Below, one piece after another: positions 43,401 to 51,175 of a stretch of 64,000 bases of DNA. Source of the DNA: an uncultured Phascolarctobacterium sp. (GTDB taxonomy: Bacteria; Bacillota; Negativicutes; Acidaminococcales; Acidaminococcaceae). Every line of letters starts with the position of its first letter. Position 1 is the first letter of the stretch. The DNA lies in NCBI RefSeq assembly GCF_905212365.1, contig NZ_CAJMEH010000002.1:10145-74144 (forward strand), in the 5' to 3' direction. The notes beneath the pieces were generated by a model. That model made no database searches, had not been told where the DNA came from, and saw nothing but the letters and a program-made list of their open reading frames with translations. The position numbers and the translations under genes were made by a program.

Positions 43401-44706
43401 CGGCTTCGTCCAGCGCGCCGTCCAAAGCCATTTTGTTAATCGTCAGACTGCGCCAACGCAAATCAAAGGTATCCGCCGCAGCGTGCAGCTCCACCTTATC
43501 CTGCAAAGCCTTGCCCAGCACCGCCAGCTTGGCGTTGACGTGAACGTCGTCCGCAGGCCGGTCAGGCAGATGATGGGTTACATTTTGCAGCTGAACGTCG
43601 GCTGTCAGCACCTGCTCCTTAATGCTGTAAGCGCCGTTAGCCCTTATGCTGCCGCCGCCATATTCCGCTTGGAAGCCGTCTAAAATAATATTTTCTTTAT
43701 CGGCGCGGAAGGGCAAGCGCAGCTTAGCAGCCTCGTAGCTGCCATAAGCCAAGCTGTCCGCCGTCACTACGCCCTCGCCCCGAGGCGCTTCGATATCGCT
43801 CAGGTCGGCCTCACCCTCCAGGCGCAGCTTTTGCCCGTCCACGCCCACGTCAAGGCCATTGACCTGCACCACATTATCACGAGCGCGCAGCAAACCGTTC
43901 AGCGCTACCTTATGCTTTTCGTTCGCCGCCAGTATTTCGGCTTGCAGCCCAGCTAAAGCCACCTCGCCAGAAAAGCTCTGCCCGCCGTTTTCATTGACAT
44001 ACAAAACGGCTAGCTTGCCCAGTCCGCCCTGCAAATTATCCAACCCGGCGTAGCGTTTCGCCAAAGCGCCATAAGCCGCCAGCGCCAGCTTATCGCCCTT
44101 CACCTGCAAGCGGCCTTCGCCCTTGGAAGTCAGCAAACCGCTAACGCCCAACCTGTCCGTACCGCTGGTCAGCTGCATATCAACGCCAAATTTCGGATTA
44201 GCGCCGCCGTTCAGCGTGCCCTCCACGCCAAAATCCCATTGACCCTCAGGCGTCGCTACCCGCAGGCTGCCGCCGGTAATTTCCAATAGGCCATAAAAGG
44301 GCGTTTCGTCGGAATCAGAAGGCTTGAGCAAATGCTGCATATTCCATTGCTCGTTGTCATTCATCGCCAAATAAGCCTTCGGACGCATCAGCTCTATTTT
44401 GCTTACGGCTCGCGCGCCCTTATCCAGCGCCAGCCATGGGCGCAAATGCACAATGGTACGCGGCAGCTCGGCTACCGTGCTGCCGTTAGCGTCCCTTATC
44501 ACAACATTGTCTATCTCTGCGCTCAGGCCGCCGTTCCAGGTCAGCTCGCCGATGGACACGCTGCCGTTGATATAATCGTCGGCCATAGCCTCCGCCTGCG
44601 GCACCAGCTGCCGCAAATAGGAGGGCATAACCGTATGCACCAGAAAAATATAGCCTGCGCTGAGCAGCACTATTAAAAAACCTAGGAATCTGAAATATTT
44701 TTTCAT
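40417..44706 (-). CDS. tamB: TamB-like AsmA-family bridge protein (DUF490)
   Basis: A 1429-residue protein with one N-terminal membrane anchor (FLGFLIVLLSAGYIFLVHTV) and a very long repetitive beta-taco body with many 'G-x-L-x-D-G' type strands (for example LDGSIDLRG, LDGVMTADQRLDFNMDAKN). It ends in a DUF490/TamB domain (RIHLYNSYLYDIWLGGGIQIKG; then FGQYDISRHFNITYSRSYDMS). TamB proteins span the periplasm and are implicated in phospholipid transport and barrel assembly. No TamA is present, so BamA may be its partner. The ATG at 44706 is fixed by an in-frame TAG directly before it, despite a weak ribosome site. The 234-base gap upstream holds only the tolC terminator. Confidence 0.92.
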   Translation of the reverse strand: MKKYFRFLGFLIVLLSAGYIFLVHTVMPSYLRQLVPQAEAMADDYINGSVSIGELTWNGGLSAEIDNVVIRDANGSTVAELPRTIVHLRPWLALDKGARAVSKIELMRPKAYLAMNDNEQWNMQHLLKPSDSDETPFYGLLEITGGSLRVATPEGQWDFGVEGTLNGGANPKFGVDMQLTSGTDRLGVSGLLTSKGEGRLQVKGDKLALAAYGALAKRYAGLDNLQGGLGKLAVLYVNENGGQSFSGEVALAGLQAEILAANEKHKVALNGLLRARDNVVQVNGLDVGVDGQKLRLEGEADLSDIEAPRGEGVVTADSLAYGSYEAAKLRLPFRADKENIILDGFQAEYGGGSIRANGAYSIKEQVLTADVQLQNVTHHLPDRPADDVHVNAKLAVLGKALQDKVELHAAADTFDLRWRSLTINKMALDGALDEAGLKIDHFSAFAGNNGSLAVSGSVAKDGTVALQGRMADFPINPLLDIAAGQEASGLCSTGFAIGGKLTAPEFSGMVQLTQAEFLKQKIDEAHGFISLKDNVLTIKNLVANMEQGKHFLDGSIDLRGEEPAFELSLETQGVRIEPIMQLLAPDASVTGNLDNIMQLSGTVSHPSVYGEVHATDGSAAKQLFNSVSGRYIYEDGRLELHNFLIQAFLASIKLDGVMTADQRLDFNMDAKNVDLAHLPIKDETVDLDGLLDAKGHLGGVLNSPTFNGDIASEKIYINGEVLSELQGTLDSNAKEKNIFQVSFKQPYKDDPLNYGIYSADINIDTVQRFVQGKVLMAWGDIGGLLRMARQDYDINGQMQGELSFNPQGKGSGITIAVNADDVKIHELNYAHMNFNGHLQNGIVSFDNVKLQEQKDVSDRGLIVADGRIDLRKKGMDMALSSVKANPAIVTAVMKDPPEIKGEMDMTVKLGGTIDEPQGTGSLEIADGSVAGVSIDRLTAMLSLNNDNIHLQQFSAVKDAYGVKAEGDIPLDLFRSREQRRNPHAQMNIIADLNEARMGILPAMTKMVEWGVGDTQGQVRLAGTLEEPLLFGSLKITEGAVKLKYIDTVLENINLDVDFNGNTVLLRDLSTKLGKGTLAAEGSYALNTSMDTGYSLHIMAKNAEIASQIFTGSINSDVTIEPQKYRDFSKPRSNNAPPPMAYRPLVKGSVLLDDVLVNMPTIPELGEGESNIGLDMRVDLGRRIHLYNSYLYDIWLGGGIQIKGSSKYPLIDGTIRAEKGSVTYLRTDFKLNKASLNWIEPGSFLPNVNLESTARFSRYNIFMKINGPVENMDLQLQSDPPMERNTIIRMLTLQRDTAGSNEVTSEDMNNLMTVGLQMTVLGDVETWVKQTLGLDQFRIYTGKVRSGIGFESSKDRNQELTPDERNQYNVLVSKYLNDKLMIGYTTSFDALDRSVFGQYDISRHFNITYSRSYDMSDTEDWYGLEYKISF

Positions 44707-44881
44707 CTATACTTCACCAGCCGTAAATCCTCCAAAAGTACCGTTTCAGACAACCACTGTACAGCCTGCCTGAACGTAAGCAAAATTTTCGCTAAGCCTA
44801 TAGCTAGACTTTTATTATTTCGACATTACGGCTATTCTTCCTCTTTATTTCCAATTATTTCACAAATAGGCGAATAAACGC

Positions 44882-44919
44882 AAAAAAATAACCGGCAAAG
44901 CAGCTTCCTTGCCGGTTAT
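44882..44919 (-). terminator. Rho-independent terminator after tolC
   Basis: An 11-bp stem (ATAACCGGCAA / TTGCCGGTTAT, 44919-44888) followed by ATTTTTTT on the minus strand, 22 bases after the tolC stop. It separates tolC from tamB. Confidence 0.88.
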
Positions 44920-44940
44920 CAGTTGCATATTCAAAGATAT

Positions 44941-46344
44941 TTATTCTGCCGCCTTTTCAGCGCCTGCTTCAGCTTGCTCAGTCTTAGGAGCCTCTACGCT
45001 GATTTTTGTCGGGAACGCCATAGGTACGCCGATAGCGGTTTCCAGAGAGGTCTTGGAGGTATTGTAATCATACAAGGCCTGCAAATAGTTTGTCTTAGCC
45101 GTGGTCAAAGCCACCTGCGCGTCCAGCACGTCGGTGTTGGTGCCCACGCCGTTCATGTAACGCAGCTGAGCGATACGGTAATCCTCATCAGCCTGGTCAA
45201 CTGCCAGATGCGTAGCGTCGATACGCTTTTCAGCTTCGCGCAGGCTTAAATAATTAGTACGCACGTCCAAATTTACAGAATCAACTTTATCGCGATAGGT
45301 TTCATGAGCCTTAGCCAAATCAGCCTCTGCACCGTGAATCCTGGAATTGGTCACGCCGGTATCGAATAAATTCCAGTTGACATTCAGTCTAACGTCCCAG
45401 TTACCGTTTTCATCACCAGGCCAATTAGTATTGTTCCAGTTTTGGCTGGCGCTGGCTGTAACTTGCGGCATATGACCGGAAATGGCTACGCGCAGCGCGC
45501 CTTTAGCGGCTTCTACATTCTGCTTAGCCTGCTCCAGCTCCGGACGGTGTTCGGACGCATAATTCAAGCAAGCCTCCAAATCCTTATCGTAAGGCGTATA
45601 GACTAAAATATTATCCAGCTTGAGCTGGGTATCCATGGGCAAGCCCACGATTTTATTCAGATTAGCTTCGGCGATTTGATAATTATTTTCGTACTGAATC
45701 AAGGTCTGCTTGGCGTTGGCCAGCTCTACCTGGCTGCGCAGCACGTCGACCTTAGCGACAACGCCGACTTCATATTGCGCTTCGACGTTTTTCAGATGGT
45801 CGGCCAGCTGCTCCACGGACTCGCGTCCCAAGTCCTGCATATTGCCGGCCTGCAGCATATCGAAATAACCGTTGGTTACGGTAGAACGCATATCGTTGTA
45901 AGCCTTTTGCACGCCTTCTACCGTATACAGGTAGTTAGCCTTAGCCTGTTTAACTGTACCGCTCAACTTGCCGCCAGTGTAAATAGGAATAGAAGCCGTC
46001 AAGCTATTAGAATGAGTATTGCCAATGGCTTTATAATATTCACCTGTCCAAAAGCCGTCGGGGTTCGTTTTTCTTACAACATTATCGTCGTAACCGCTGC
46101 GCTGAGTACTGTGATTAGCGCTGATGGTAATACCGCGGCTTTGGCGGGCGGCGTTGTAATTAGCGCGTGCGCTGTCGCGTTCATACCCGGAGATAGTAAT
46201 CGCGGGGTTGGTATTAAAGGCGCGCTCCATGGCGTCCTGCAAATTCAGCTCCACGGTTTCACCGGCAAAAGCTGATTGGCACAGCAGCAAAGATACGGCA
46301 GCCGACAGAGTCAGCAATCGTTTACTTAATTTATGTCCACTCAT
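44941..46344 (-). CDS. TolC-family outer-membrane efflux/secretion channel
   Basis: A 467-residue protein with a signal peptide (about residues 10-26, SAFA-GE). Two OEP repeats of long helices are visible: NLQDAMERAFNTNPAI and YASEHRPELEQAKQNVEAAKGAL mark the start of each half, and LRYMNGVGTNTDVLDAQVALTTAK is the conserved C-terminal helix. TolC trimers form the exit duct for tripartite pumps or type I secretion. No pump genes adjoin it; it stands alone between terminator 44882-44919 and a consensus promoter with a TetR-like operator, so it probably serves several partners. Confidence 0.92.
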   Translation of the reverse strand: MSGHKLSKRLLTLSAAVSLLLCQSAFAGETVELNLQDAMERAFNTNPAITISGYERDSARANYNAARQSRGITISANHSTQRSGYDDNVVRKTNPDGFWTGEYYKAIGNTHSNSLTASIPIYTGGKLSGTVKQAKANYLYTVEGVQKAYNDMRSTVTNGYFDMLQAGNMQDLGRESVEQLADHLKNVEAQYEVGVVAKVDVLRSQVELANAKQTLIQYENNYQIAEANLNKIVGLPMDTQLKLDNILVYTPYDKDLEACLNYASEHRPELEQAKQNVEAAKGALRVAISGHMPQVTASASQNWNNTNWPGDENGNWDVRLNVNWNLFDTGVTNSRIHGAEADLAKAHETYRDKVDSVNLDVRTNYLSLREAEKRIDATHLAVDQADEDYRIAQLRYMNGVGTNTDVLDAQVALTTAKTNYLQALYDYNTSKTSLETAIGVPMAFPTKISVEAPKTEQAEAGAEKAAE

Positions 46345-46364
46345 CGATAAACCTCCATTTCATT

Positions 46365-46380
46365 CTGACCAACCAGTCAG
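46365..46380 (-). promoter_or_regulatory. TetR-type palindromic operator in front of tolC
   Basis: A perfect 5-bp-arm palindrome CTGAC-TGGTTG-GTCAG, in which the core TGACTGGTTGGTCA resembles operators of TetR/AcrR repressors. It lies directly after the -10 box of the tolC promoter, about +3 to +18, where a bound repressor would block initiation. No tetR gene is in the window, so the regulator acts from elsewhere. Confidence 0.65.
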
Positions 46381-46389
46381 TATAAAGAA

Positions 46390-46418
46390 ATTATATTTTT
46401 TTTCTTCTAAAATGTCAA
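46390..46418 (-). promoter_or_regulatory. Consensus sigma-70-type promoter of tolC
   Basis: Minus strand: -35 TTGACA (46418-46413), 17-base spacer, -10 TATAAT (46395-46390). Both hexamers are perfect. The spacer contains an A8 run. The start codon is at 46344 with GGAGG upstream. Confidence 0.88.
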
Positions 46419-46466
46419 ATGAAATTTCTGTAAACCTCCACAGTATGCGCCTCTACTGCTGCAAGC

Positions 46467-47735
46467 TTAAAAATAAGTTCTTACGCCCATATAGGTATCG
46501 CGCTTGCTGCCGCGCACATCCATGGTCTCGCCGTACAGGGAAAAGCTGTCTGTCAAGCGCAGCTCGCCGCCCACGCGCACCTTGGCGTCGTCAAAATCGT
46601 AAAGCTGGGAATACAGCTTAAAATCGCGGCTCAAGTCGTAGCTCAGGCCCACGCCGAACTCCCCCTGCATAGCGCCCATGCTTACTCCGGCATGGCCCAG
46701 CTGCCGTCCGACAATAAAGTCAAATTTATTAGCGTCGCCGATATCATAGCCGCCCATATACAAAAAGGCCTCGTCGCTGGGCCGCAGCGTTACGCCTAAA
46801 TTCCCGCGCCAATCGCCGCCCTTGGCCGCATAGCCTGCATCTGCCGAAACTTCTGCCTCCGTCAGCGTACCTAAAATTTTATTAGCCTTAGCGCTGGTTT
46901 CCTTGACGTTAACCAACGTGTCCTTTAAGGACTGCTGTGTTACCGGGTCCTGCGCAACAGATTCCAGCATCTGCACAATGTTTTCCATGCGTTCGCTGGT
47001 CTGCTCTATATTAGCGACAATCGCGGCTATATTACGCCCTGTCTGACCGTTATTATCCACGCCGTCCATAATGCTTTCAATATGCGAAACCGTGCCGTTC
47101 ATATGCTGGCTTAACTCGCTCATCTGCTGTATCATGCGGCTGATATCCTGCTGGTTAGCCACGGCGACGTCGGCCATTACCTTAGTAAAGGTATTCATAT
47201 TCTCGCTGATATCGCGCATATTTCTAAAGCCGTCCTTCATGGACTCCTGTACTTCCTTATCGCCGAAGATATTTTCAAACGCGACAGCGATATTTTCCAG
47301 ACGGCCGACTAAATCGCCGGAATTAGCAAAGAACTCGTCCATACCGCCGCCGGGCAGACCTTTAATCGTACTGCCTTCGGCAATAAAGCCCTGCCCCATT
47401 TTTTGCGGCGGCGCTACGTTCACGTATTTTTCGCCCATGATGCCGTCCGCAGCGATGCTGAACACAGCTCCTTGAGGAATTTTAATATGGTCGTCTATTT
47501 CAGCAATAACCTCAACCTTGTCGGGAGATACCTTCAGCTCCTTTACCGTGCCCACCTGCACGCCGGCATAGCGCACTACATGGCCCGGCATCAGGCCGCT
47601 GACCTGCGGATAATTGATGCGCAGCTCATAGCCCTTTTTGCCGAAGGAAAACGCTCCCATAAAGGTAATGATGCCTGCCAGCACCACTGCGCCGCCTAAG
47701 GCGAATGCACCTACTTTAACCTCACTGCTGCCCAT
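46467..47735 (-). CDS. mlaD: MlaD-like MCE protein with long helix and C-terminal beta-rich domain
   Basis: A 422-residue protein. One membrane helix (about 8-28) is followed by an MCE domain (residues 32-115: YPQVSGLMPGHVVRYAGVQVGTV, GEKYVNVAPP), then a long helical region (about 125-290) and a C-terminal domain (294-422) of amphipathic strands (VGLSYDLSRDFKLYSQLYDF, LYGETMDVRG) ending in Phe. E. coli MlaD is 183 residues and lacks the last part. A three-part MlaD of this kind has been described for the diderm Firmicute Veillonella as a trans-envelope phospholipid bridge. ATG 47735 follows AGGAGG by 6 bases. It overlaps mlaF by 14 bases. Confidence 0.88.
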   Translation of the reverse strand: MGSSEVKVGAFALGGAVVLAGIITFMGAFSFGKKGYELRINYPQVSGLMPGHVVRYAGVQVGTVKELKVSPDKVEVIAEIDDHIKIPQGAVFSIAADGIMGEKYVNVAPPQKMGQGFIAEGSTIKGLPGGGMDEFFANSGDLVGRLENIAVAFENIFGDKEVQESMKDGFRNMRDISENMNTFTKVMADVAVANQQDISRMIQQMSELSQHMNGTVSHIESIMDGVDNNGQTGRNIAAIVANIEQTSERMENIVQMLESVAQDPVTQQSLKDTLVNVKETSAKANKILGTLTEAEVSADAGYAAKGGDWRGNLGVTLRPSDEAFLYMGGYDIGDANKFDFIVGRQLGHAGVSMGAMQGEFGVGLSYDLSRDFKLYSQLYDFDDAKVRVGGELRLTDSFSLYGETMDVRGSKRDTYMGVRTYF

Positions 47736-48495
47736 CTGCATCCTCCTCTTTCCATTCCAATCCGTTGATAAAAGCGTGTACAACCGGATTACCGCTGTTT
47801 TTGATTTCATCCACCGTACCAAGCTGCACTATCCTGCCCTTGTACAGCATAGCTATGCGGTCGGCCGCCGCATAAGCCGAAGCCATATCGTGCGTTACCA
47901 AAACCGACGTCACTCCCAACTGCCGCTGCGTCTTGCGTATCAGCCTGCTGATGGTCATAGTCATTACCGGGTCCAGCCCCGACGTGGGCTCGTCATAAAA
48001 AACTATCTGCGGCTCCATAGCCAGCGCCCGCGCCAGGCCGACGCGCTTTTTCATACCGCCGGATAATTCCGACGGCAGCAACTTTTGCGTATCCGGCATA
48101 CCCACCATTTGCAAAAGCTCGCTCACGCGCTCAGCTATCTCTTCTTCCGACAGGCGCAGCTGCCGCCGCAGGCCGAAGGCTACATTATCGCCCACATTAA
48201 GGAAATCGAACAGCGCGGAATATTGAAAAACAACGCCCATACGCTTGCGCAGCGCGTCCCATTGCTCCTCGCCAAAGCTGCCGGTTTCCTGCCCGTCGAT
48301 GACCACGCTGCCGCCGGTCGGCGGCAACAGCCCCGTCAGCACCTTGATAACCGTGCTTTTACCGGTACCGGATGGGCCGATGATGGCCAGCGTTTCTCCG
48401 GCATAGACGTCCAAATCCATATTATTGAGAACGACCTTGTCCCCAAAAGCAATTTTCAGTTGGCGAATTTTAATCATCGGCTCTTTATTCTGCAC
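47722..48495 (-). CDS. mlaF: Phospholipid ABC transporter ATPase MlaF
   Basis: A 257-residue ATPase: Walker A GPSGTGKSTV near residue 39, signature LSGGMKKRVGLARAL, Walker B IVFYDEPTSGLDP, and the MlaF-type LVTHDMASAYAAADRIAML. It energises the MlaE permease for lipid movement between membranes. The start is GTG 48495 with GGAG 8 bases upstream. mlaE lies upstream and mlaD downstream. Confidence 0.92.
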   Translation of the reverse strand: MQNKEPMIKIRQLKIAFGDKVVLNNMDLDVYAGETLAIIGPSGTGKSTVIKVLTGLLPPTGGSVVIDGQETGSFGEEQWDALRKRMGVVFQYSALFDFLNVGDNVAFGLRRQLRLSEEEIAERVSELLQMVGMPDTQKLLPSELSGGMKKRVGLARALAMEPQIVFYDEPTSGLDPVMTMTISRLIRKTQRQLGVTSVLVTHDMASAYAAADRIAMLYKGRIVQLGTVDEIKNSGNPVVHAFINGLEWKEEDADGQQ

Positions 48496-48507
48496 AGCGC
48501 CAACTCC

Positions 48508-49278
48508 TTATACATAAATCACGATGGATAAGAAATAATTAAAAATAAAAATCAGGATAATAGAAAGAACTACCGACGCCGTTGTAGCCAGCCCGACGCC
48601 CTCCGCGCCGTTAGGAGCGTTCAGTCCCTTATAGCAGCCCACAATGGCGATAATCGCGCCGAAGAAACAGCTTTTAAGCATACCGCCGAACACGTCGTAA
48701 AATTCCGCCAGCGTCCTGATAGAATTTTCATAAGTAAAGGTACCGATGCCCGCATAATAGTGAGCCACAATCCAGCCGCCGATATTGCCGATAAAATTAG
48801 CGAAAATAACCAGCACCGGCATCATCAGCACCACCGCCAAAAAACGCGGCACCACCAAAAAGCTTATGGGATTAGCCGCCATAACGCGCAAAGCGTCTAT
48901 CTGCTCCGTGACCTTCATGGTTCCCAGCTCCGCCGCAATCGCCGCGCCAATGCGCCCCGCCACGACCACGCCTACTAAAACGGGCACCAGCTCGCGGGCC
49001 ATGGCGATGGCTACAATGCCGCCGACGGTGGAGGCGGCGCCCAAGCGCACAAACTCCTTAGCCGTCTGCACGGAAAATACCATGCCCGTACACATAATGG
49101 TCATCAGCACAATGGGCAGGGAGTCGGCTCCCAAAAGAGCCATCTGCCGCACTACCTCTTTCATATCCGCGTCCTTTAAACGGCGCAGCGTCGCTATAAA
49201 AAGCAGCGTCAGCCTGCCGCTGGCAGCGCAAAAATCCAATATTCGTTTGCCCAGAGCTCTACAAATTGCTTGCAGCAT
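48508..49278 (-). CDS. mlaE: Phospholipid ABC transporter permease MlaE
   Basis: A 256-residue permease of the MlaE/YrbE family with about five membrane segments. Family motifs are VRQMALLGADSLPIVLMTIMCTGMV, GGIVAIAMARELVPVLVGVVVAGRIGAAIAAELGTMKVTEQIDALRVM and KSCFFGAIIAIVGCYKG. It forms the membrane core of the Mla complex. Together with mlaF and mlaD it is a minimal set: mlaA, mlaB and mlaC are not nearby. Confidence 0.93.
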   Translation of the reverse strand: MLQAICRALGKRILDFCAASGRLTLLFIATLRRLKDADMKEVVRQMALLGADSLPIVLMTIMCTGMVFSVQTAKEFVRLGAASTVGGIVAIAMARELVPVLVGVVVAGRIGAAIAAELGTMKVTEQIDALRVMAANPISFLVVPRFLAVVLMMPVLVIFANFIGNIGGWIVAHYYAGIGTFTYENSIRTLAEFYDVFGGMLKSCFFGAIIAIVGCYKGLNAPNGAEGVGLATTASVVLSIILIFIFNYFLSIVIYV

Positions 49279-49356
49279 ATGCTTAACCTTCTACTTCCGC
49301 TTTTGTTATACTAATTATACTAAAAAATATGACATTTATATGGCGCAGGGAAATTT

Positions 49357-51018
49357 TTATTTGCTTACCTCTAAGACAATCTCCTCTTCGCCGTCAATGA
49401 TAAAATCAAAGGGATATTTCTGCTTAAATGGCGAACCCTGCAGCAGTCCGGCCAGCCCCGCGTCGTTCTGCATCATTTCAGGGTTCATCTGGCCCGTGGC
49501 GATGTCGATAATCAGCTCGTTATTTTTATCGGCGTTATTAACGCTCCTGACAAAATCGCCCAAGGTGCGGCGCGTTTCCTTCTTCTGCTGCGCCGCAGGC
49601 ACGCCCTCCTCCTGCTGCTTGCGCAAAAGGTTCATAACCCAGGCCATGCTGCTGCCGCCGCGCACATTCAGCGCTAAACGGCCGCCGGGATGGTCCTTGG
49701 GCACTTTAAAATATACTGTTTTAGTAAATTCTGCGCCGCGGTAGGGCTTCATTACCACCTCAACGGCAGCTTTATCGCCGGGCCTTACGTTTTTATTGAC
49801 GGCCCTCACGCTCTGGATTTCGGCCACCTGCACCTGCTCGCTGACCTCGGCCTCCACAGTGATGCCGTAAATGTTGACCGGCTCAAATTTATTCTGCATT
49901 AAAATATTTACTGCTTCCATCAGCTCCACATTCACATTTTTTAGCAGCGAATCGCTGGAATAAAACATATTTTCCCTGTCGATATGCAGCATTTGCTTCT
50001 TACTGTCCACGCCAGTAATAATAAAATGCAGCTTGGCCGTACCGCCGCCGTTGCGGTCCACAGCCTTGCTCAGCGTATTGATAACGGCGGCGTCCACAAT
50101 AGTAGGCACCAGCATTTCATCCTCCACCAGCCGCACGCGAATGCTGGTTCCCTGGCCGCGGCTGCTGTCGTTGACCGTAACAAATAAGGGTATGGTTTTG
50201 GGCTGCGTTCCCTGCTTGCCGCCGATGCCGCTGGCGCGGTCCTGAGTAAAGCTGCCCACAGCCTCGCCCATATTGCCCACCTTATAGCTGCTCTGCATAT
50301 TAGGCACTACGCCCAATACCCACACCTTGTTCATAAAGAAATTGCTGTCGCCACGCTGCATAAAGGGATGCCCGAAGGCCAGCACCCGGCCGGAGTCGTC
50401 CGTCCAGGTGACGGTACCCATAGCGCCCAAAGTCAAATCTCCCTGCATGAGCGAAGCGCCCACCGCGCTGCCAGGCTGCAAAGAGCCTGACGCAGCGGCA
50501 CTCGTACCGCCGCTGCCCACAGCCTCCAGCCCCAAAGGTTTAAGCTTTTCCTGCAAATACGCCAAGCCGTAGTCCGTAAAGCCTCCCGCTAACAGCGAGG
50601 TCCCTTTGGTCAACCAGCCCGCAGGCAGCGGACGCGGCTTATCCAGCAAGGGCAGCATACTGCCGATAGACGTCAAAAAGCAATAATGAGGGTCGTTAAA
50701 GGTGCGGCCAAAAGCCACAGCTCCCACTAAACGCCCGTCAACATACACGGGGCTGCCGCTCATTCCCTGAGCCACGCCGCCGGTCTTTTCAATTAAATCG
50801 CCGTAAAGACGTACAAAAATGCTGTAGCCGGTGGCTTCGCTGCCGCTGACGCCCAAAATTTCCACGTTAAAGTTTTCAATAGTATCGCCGCTGATAACGG
50901 TTTTGCCCACTCCCTGCATTCCCGGCCGCAAATCGCGCACAGGCATCAGGGGAACATTGGCAGCCGCTGCCGCCAGCATTTGGCAGCACAGCAGTAAGGC
51001 TATCACAAATATTTTCAT
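49357..51018 (-). CDS. SpoIVB-like S55-family peptidase/exported protein
   Basis: A 553-residue exported protein with a signal peptide (MKIFVIALLLCCQMLAAAAA). Residues 25-230 match the S55 (SpoIVB) peptidase domain: MPVRDLRPGMQGVGKTVISG, the presumed catalytic Ser (about S89) in GMSGSPVYVDGRLVGAVAFG, and VLAFGHPF. The C-terminal 300 residues are beta-rich and unassigned. SpoIVB cleaves SpoIVFA during sporulation; here the outer-membrane context points instead to an envelope or signalling role, which is inference. ATG 51018 follows TAGGAG by 5 bases. A good promoter lies at 51167-51139. Confidence 0.8.
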   Translation of the reverse strand: MKIFVIALLLCCQMLAAAAANVPLMPVRDLRPGMQGVGKTVISGDTIENFNVEILGVSGSEATGYSIFVRLYGDLIEKTGGVAQGMSGSPVYVDGRLVGAVAFGRTFNDPHYCFLTSIGSMLPLLDKPRPLPAGWLTKGTSLLAGGFTDYGLAYLQEKLKPLGLEAVGSGGTSAAASGSLQPGSAVGASLMQGDLTLGAMGTVTWTDDSGRVLAFGHPFMQRGDSNFFMNKVWVLGVVPNMQSSYKVGNMGEAVGSFTQDRASGIGGKQGTQPKTIPLFVTVNDSSRGQGTSIRVRLVEDEMLVPTIVDAAVINTLSKAVDRNGGGTAKLHFIITGVDSKKQMLHIDRENMFYSSDSLLKNVNVELMEAVNILMQNKFEPVNIYGITVEAEVSEQVQVAEIQSVRAVNKNVRPGDKAAVEVVMKPYRGAEFTKTVYFKVPKDHPGGRLALNVRGGSSMAWVMNLLRKQQEEGVPAAQQKKETRRTLGDFVRSVNNADKNNELIIDIATGQMNPEMMQNDAGLAGLLQGSPFKQKYPFDFIIDGEEEIVLEVSK

Positions 51019-51040
51019 ATAAACTCCTATATACCGCAAA

Positions 51041-51064
51041 ACCGGCGGGATGCACCTCGCCGGT
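51041..51064 (-). promoter_or_regulatory. GC hairpin in the leader of the S55 gene
   Basis: A 7-bp perfect stem (ACCGGCG / CGCCGGT) with a 10-base loop, followed by TTTTGCGG, lies 23 bases before the start codon. It could act as a weak attenuator or affect translation; the T run is too short for a confident terminator. Confidence 0.4.
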
Positions 51065-51138
51065 ATTCGATGCGCGTCCCAGCGCTAAGCGCCGCAACGC
51101 TTGTTTACTGATTAGCTGCGCTTTAATAATCTGCTTTA

Positions 51139-51167
51139 ATTATACAGCCATCCGCAGTTTTTGACAA
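51139..51167 (-). promoter_or_regulatory. Near-consensus promoter of the S55-type gene
   Basis: Minus strand: -35 TTGTCA (51167-51162), 17-base spacer, -10 TATAAT (51144-51139). The predicted mRNA leader is about 115 bases and contains the hairpin at 51041-51064. Confidence 0.8.
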
Positions 51168-51175
51168 GCATTTCA

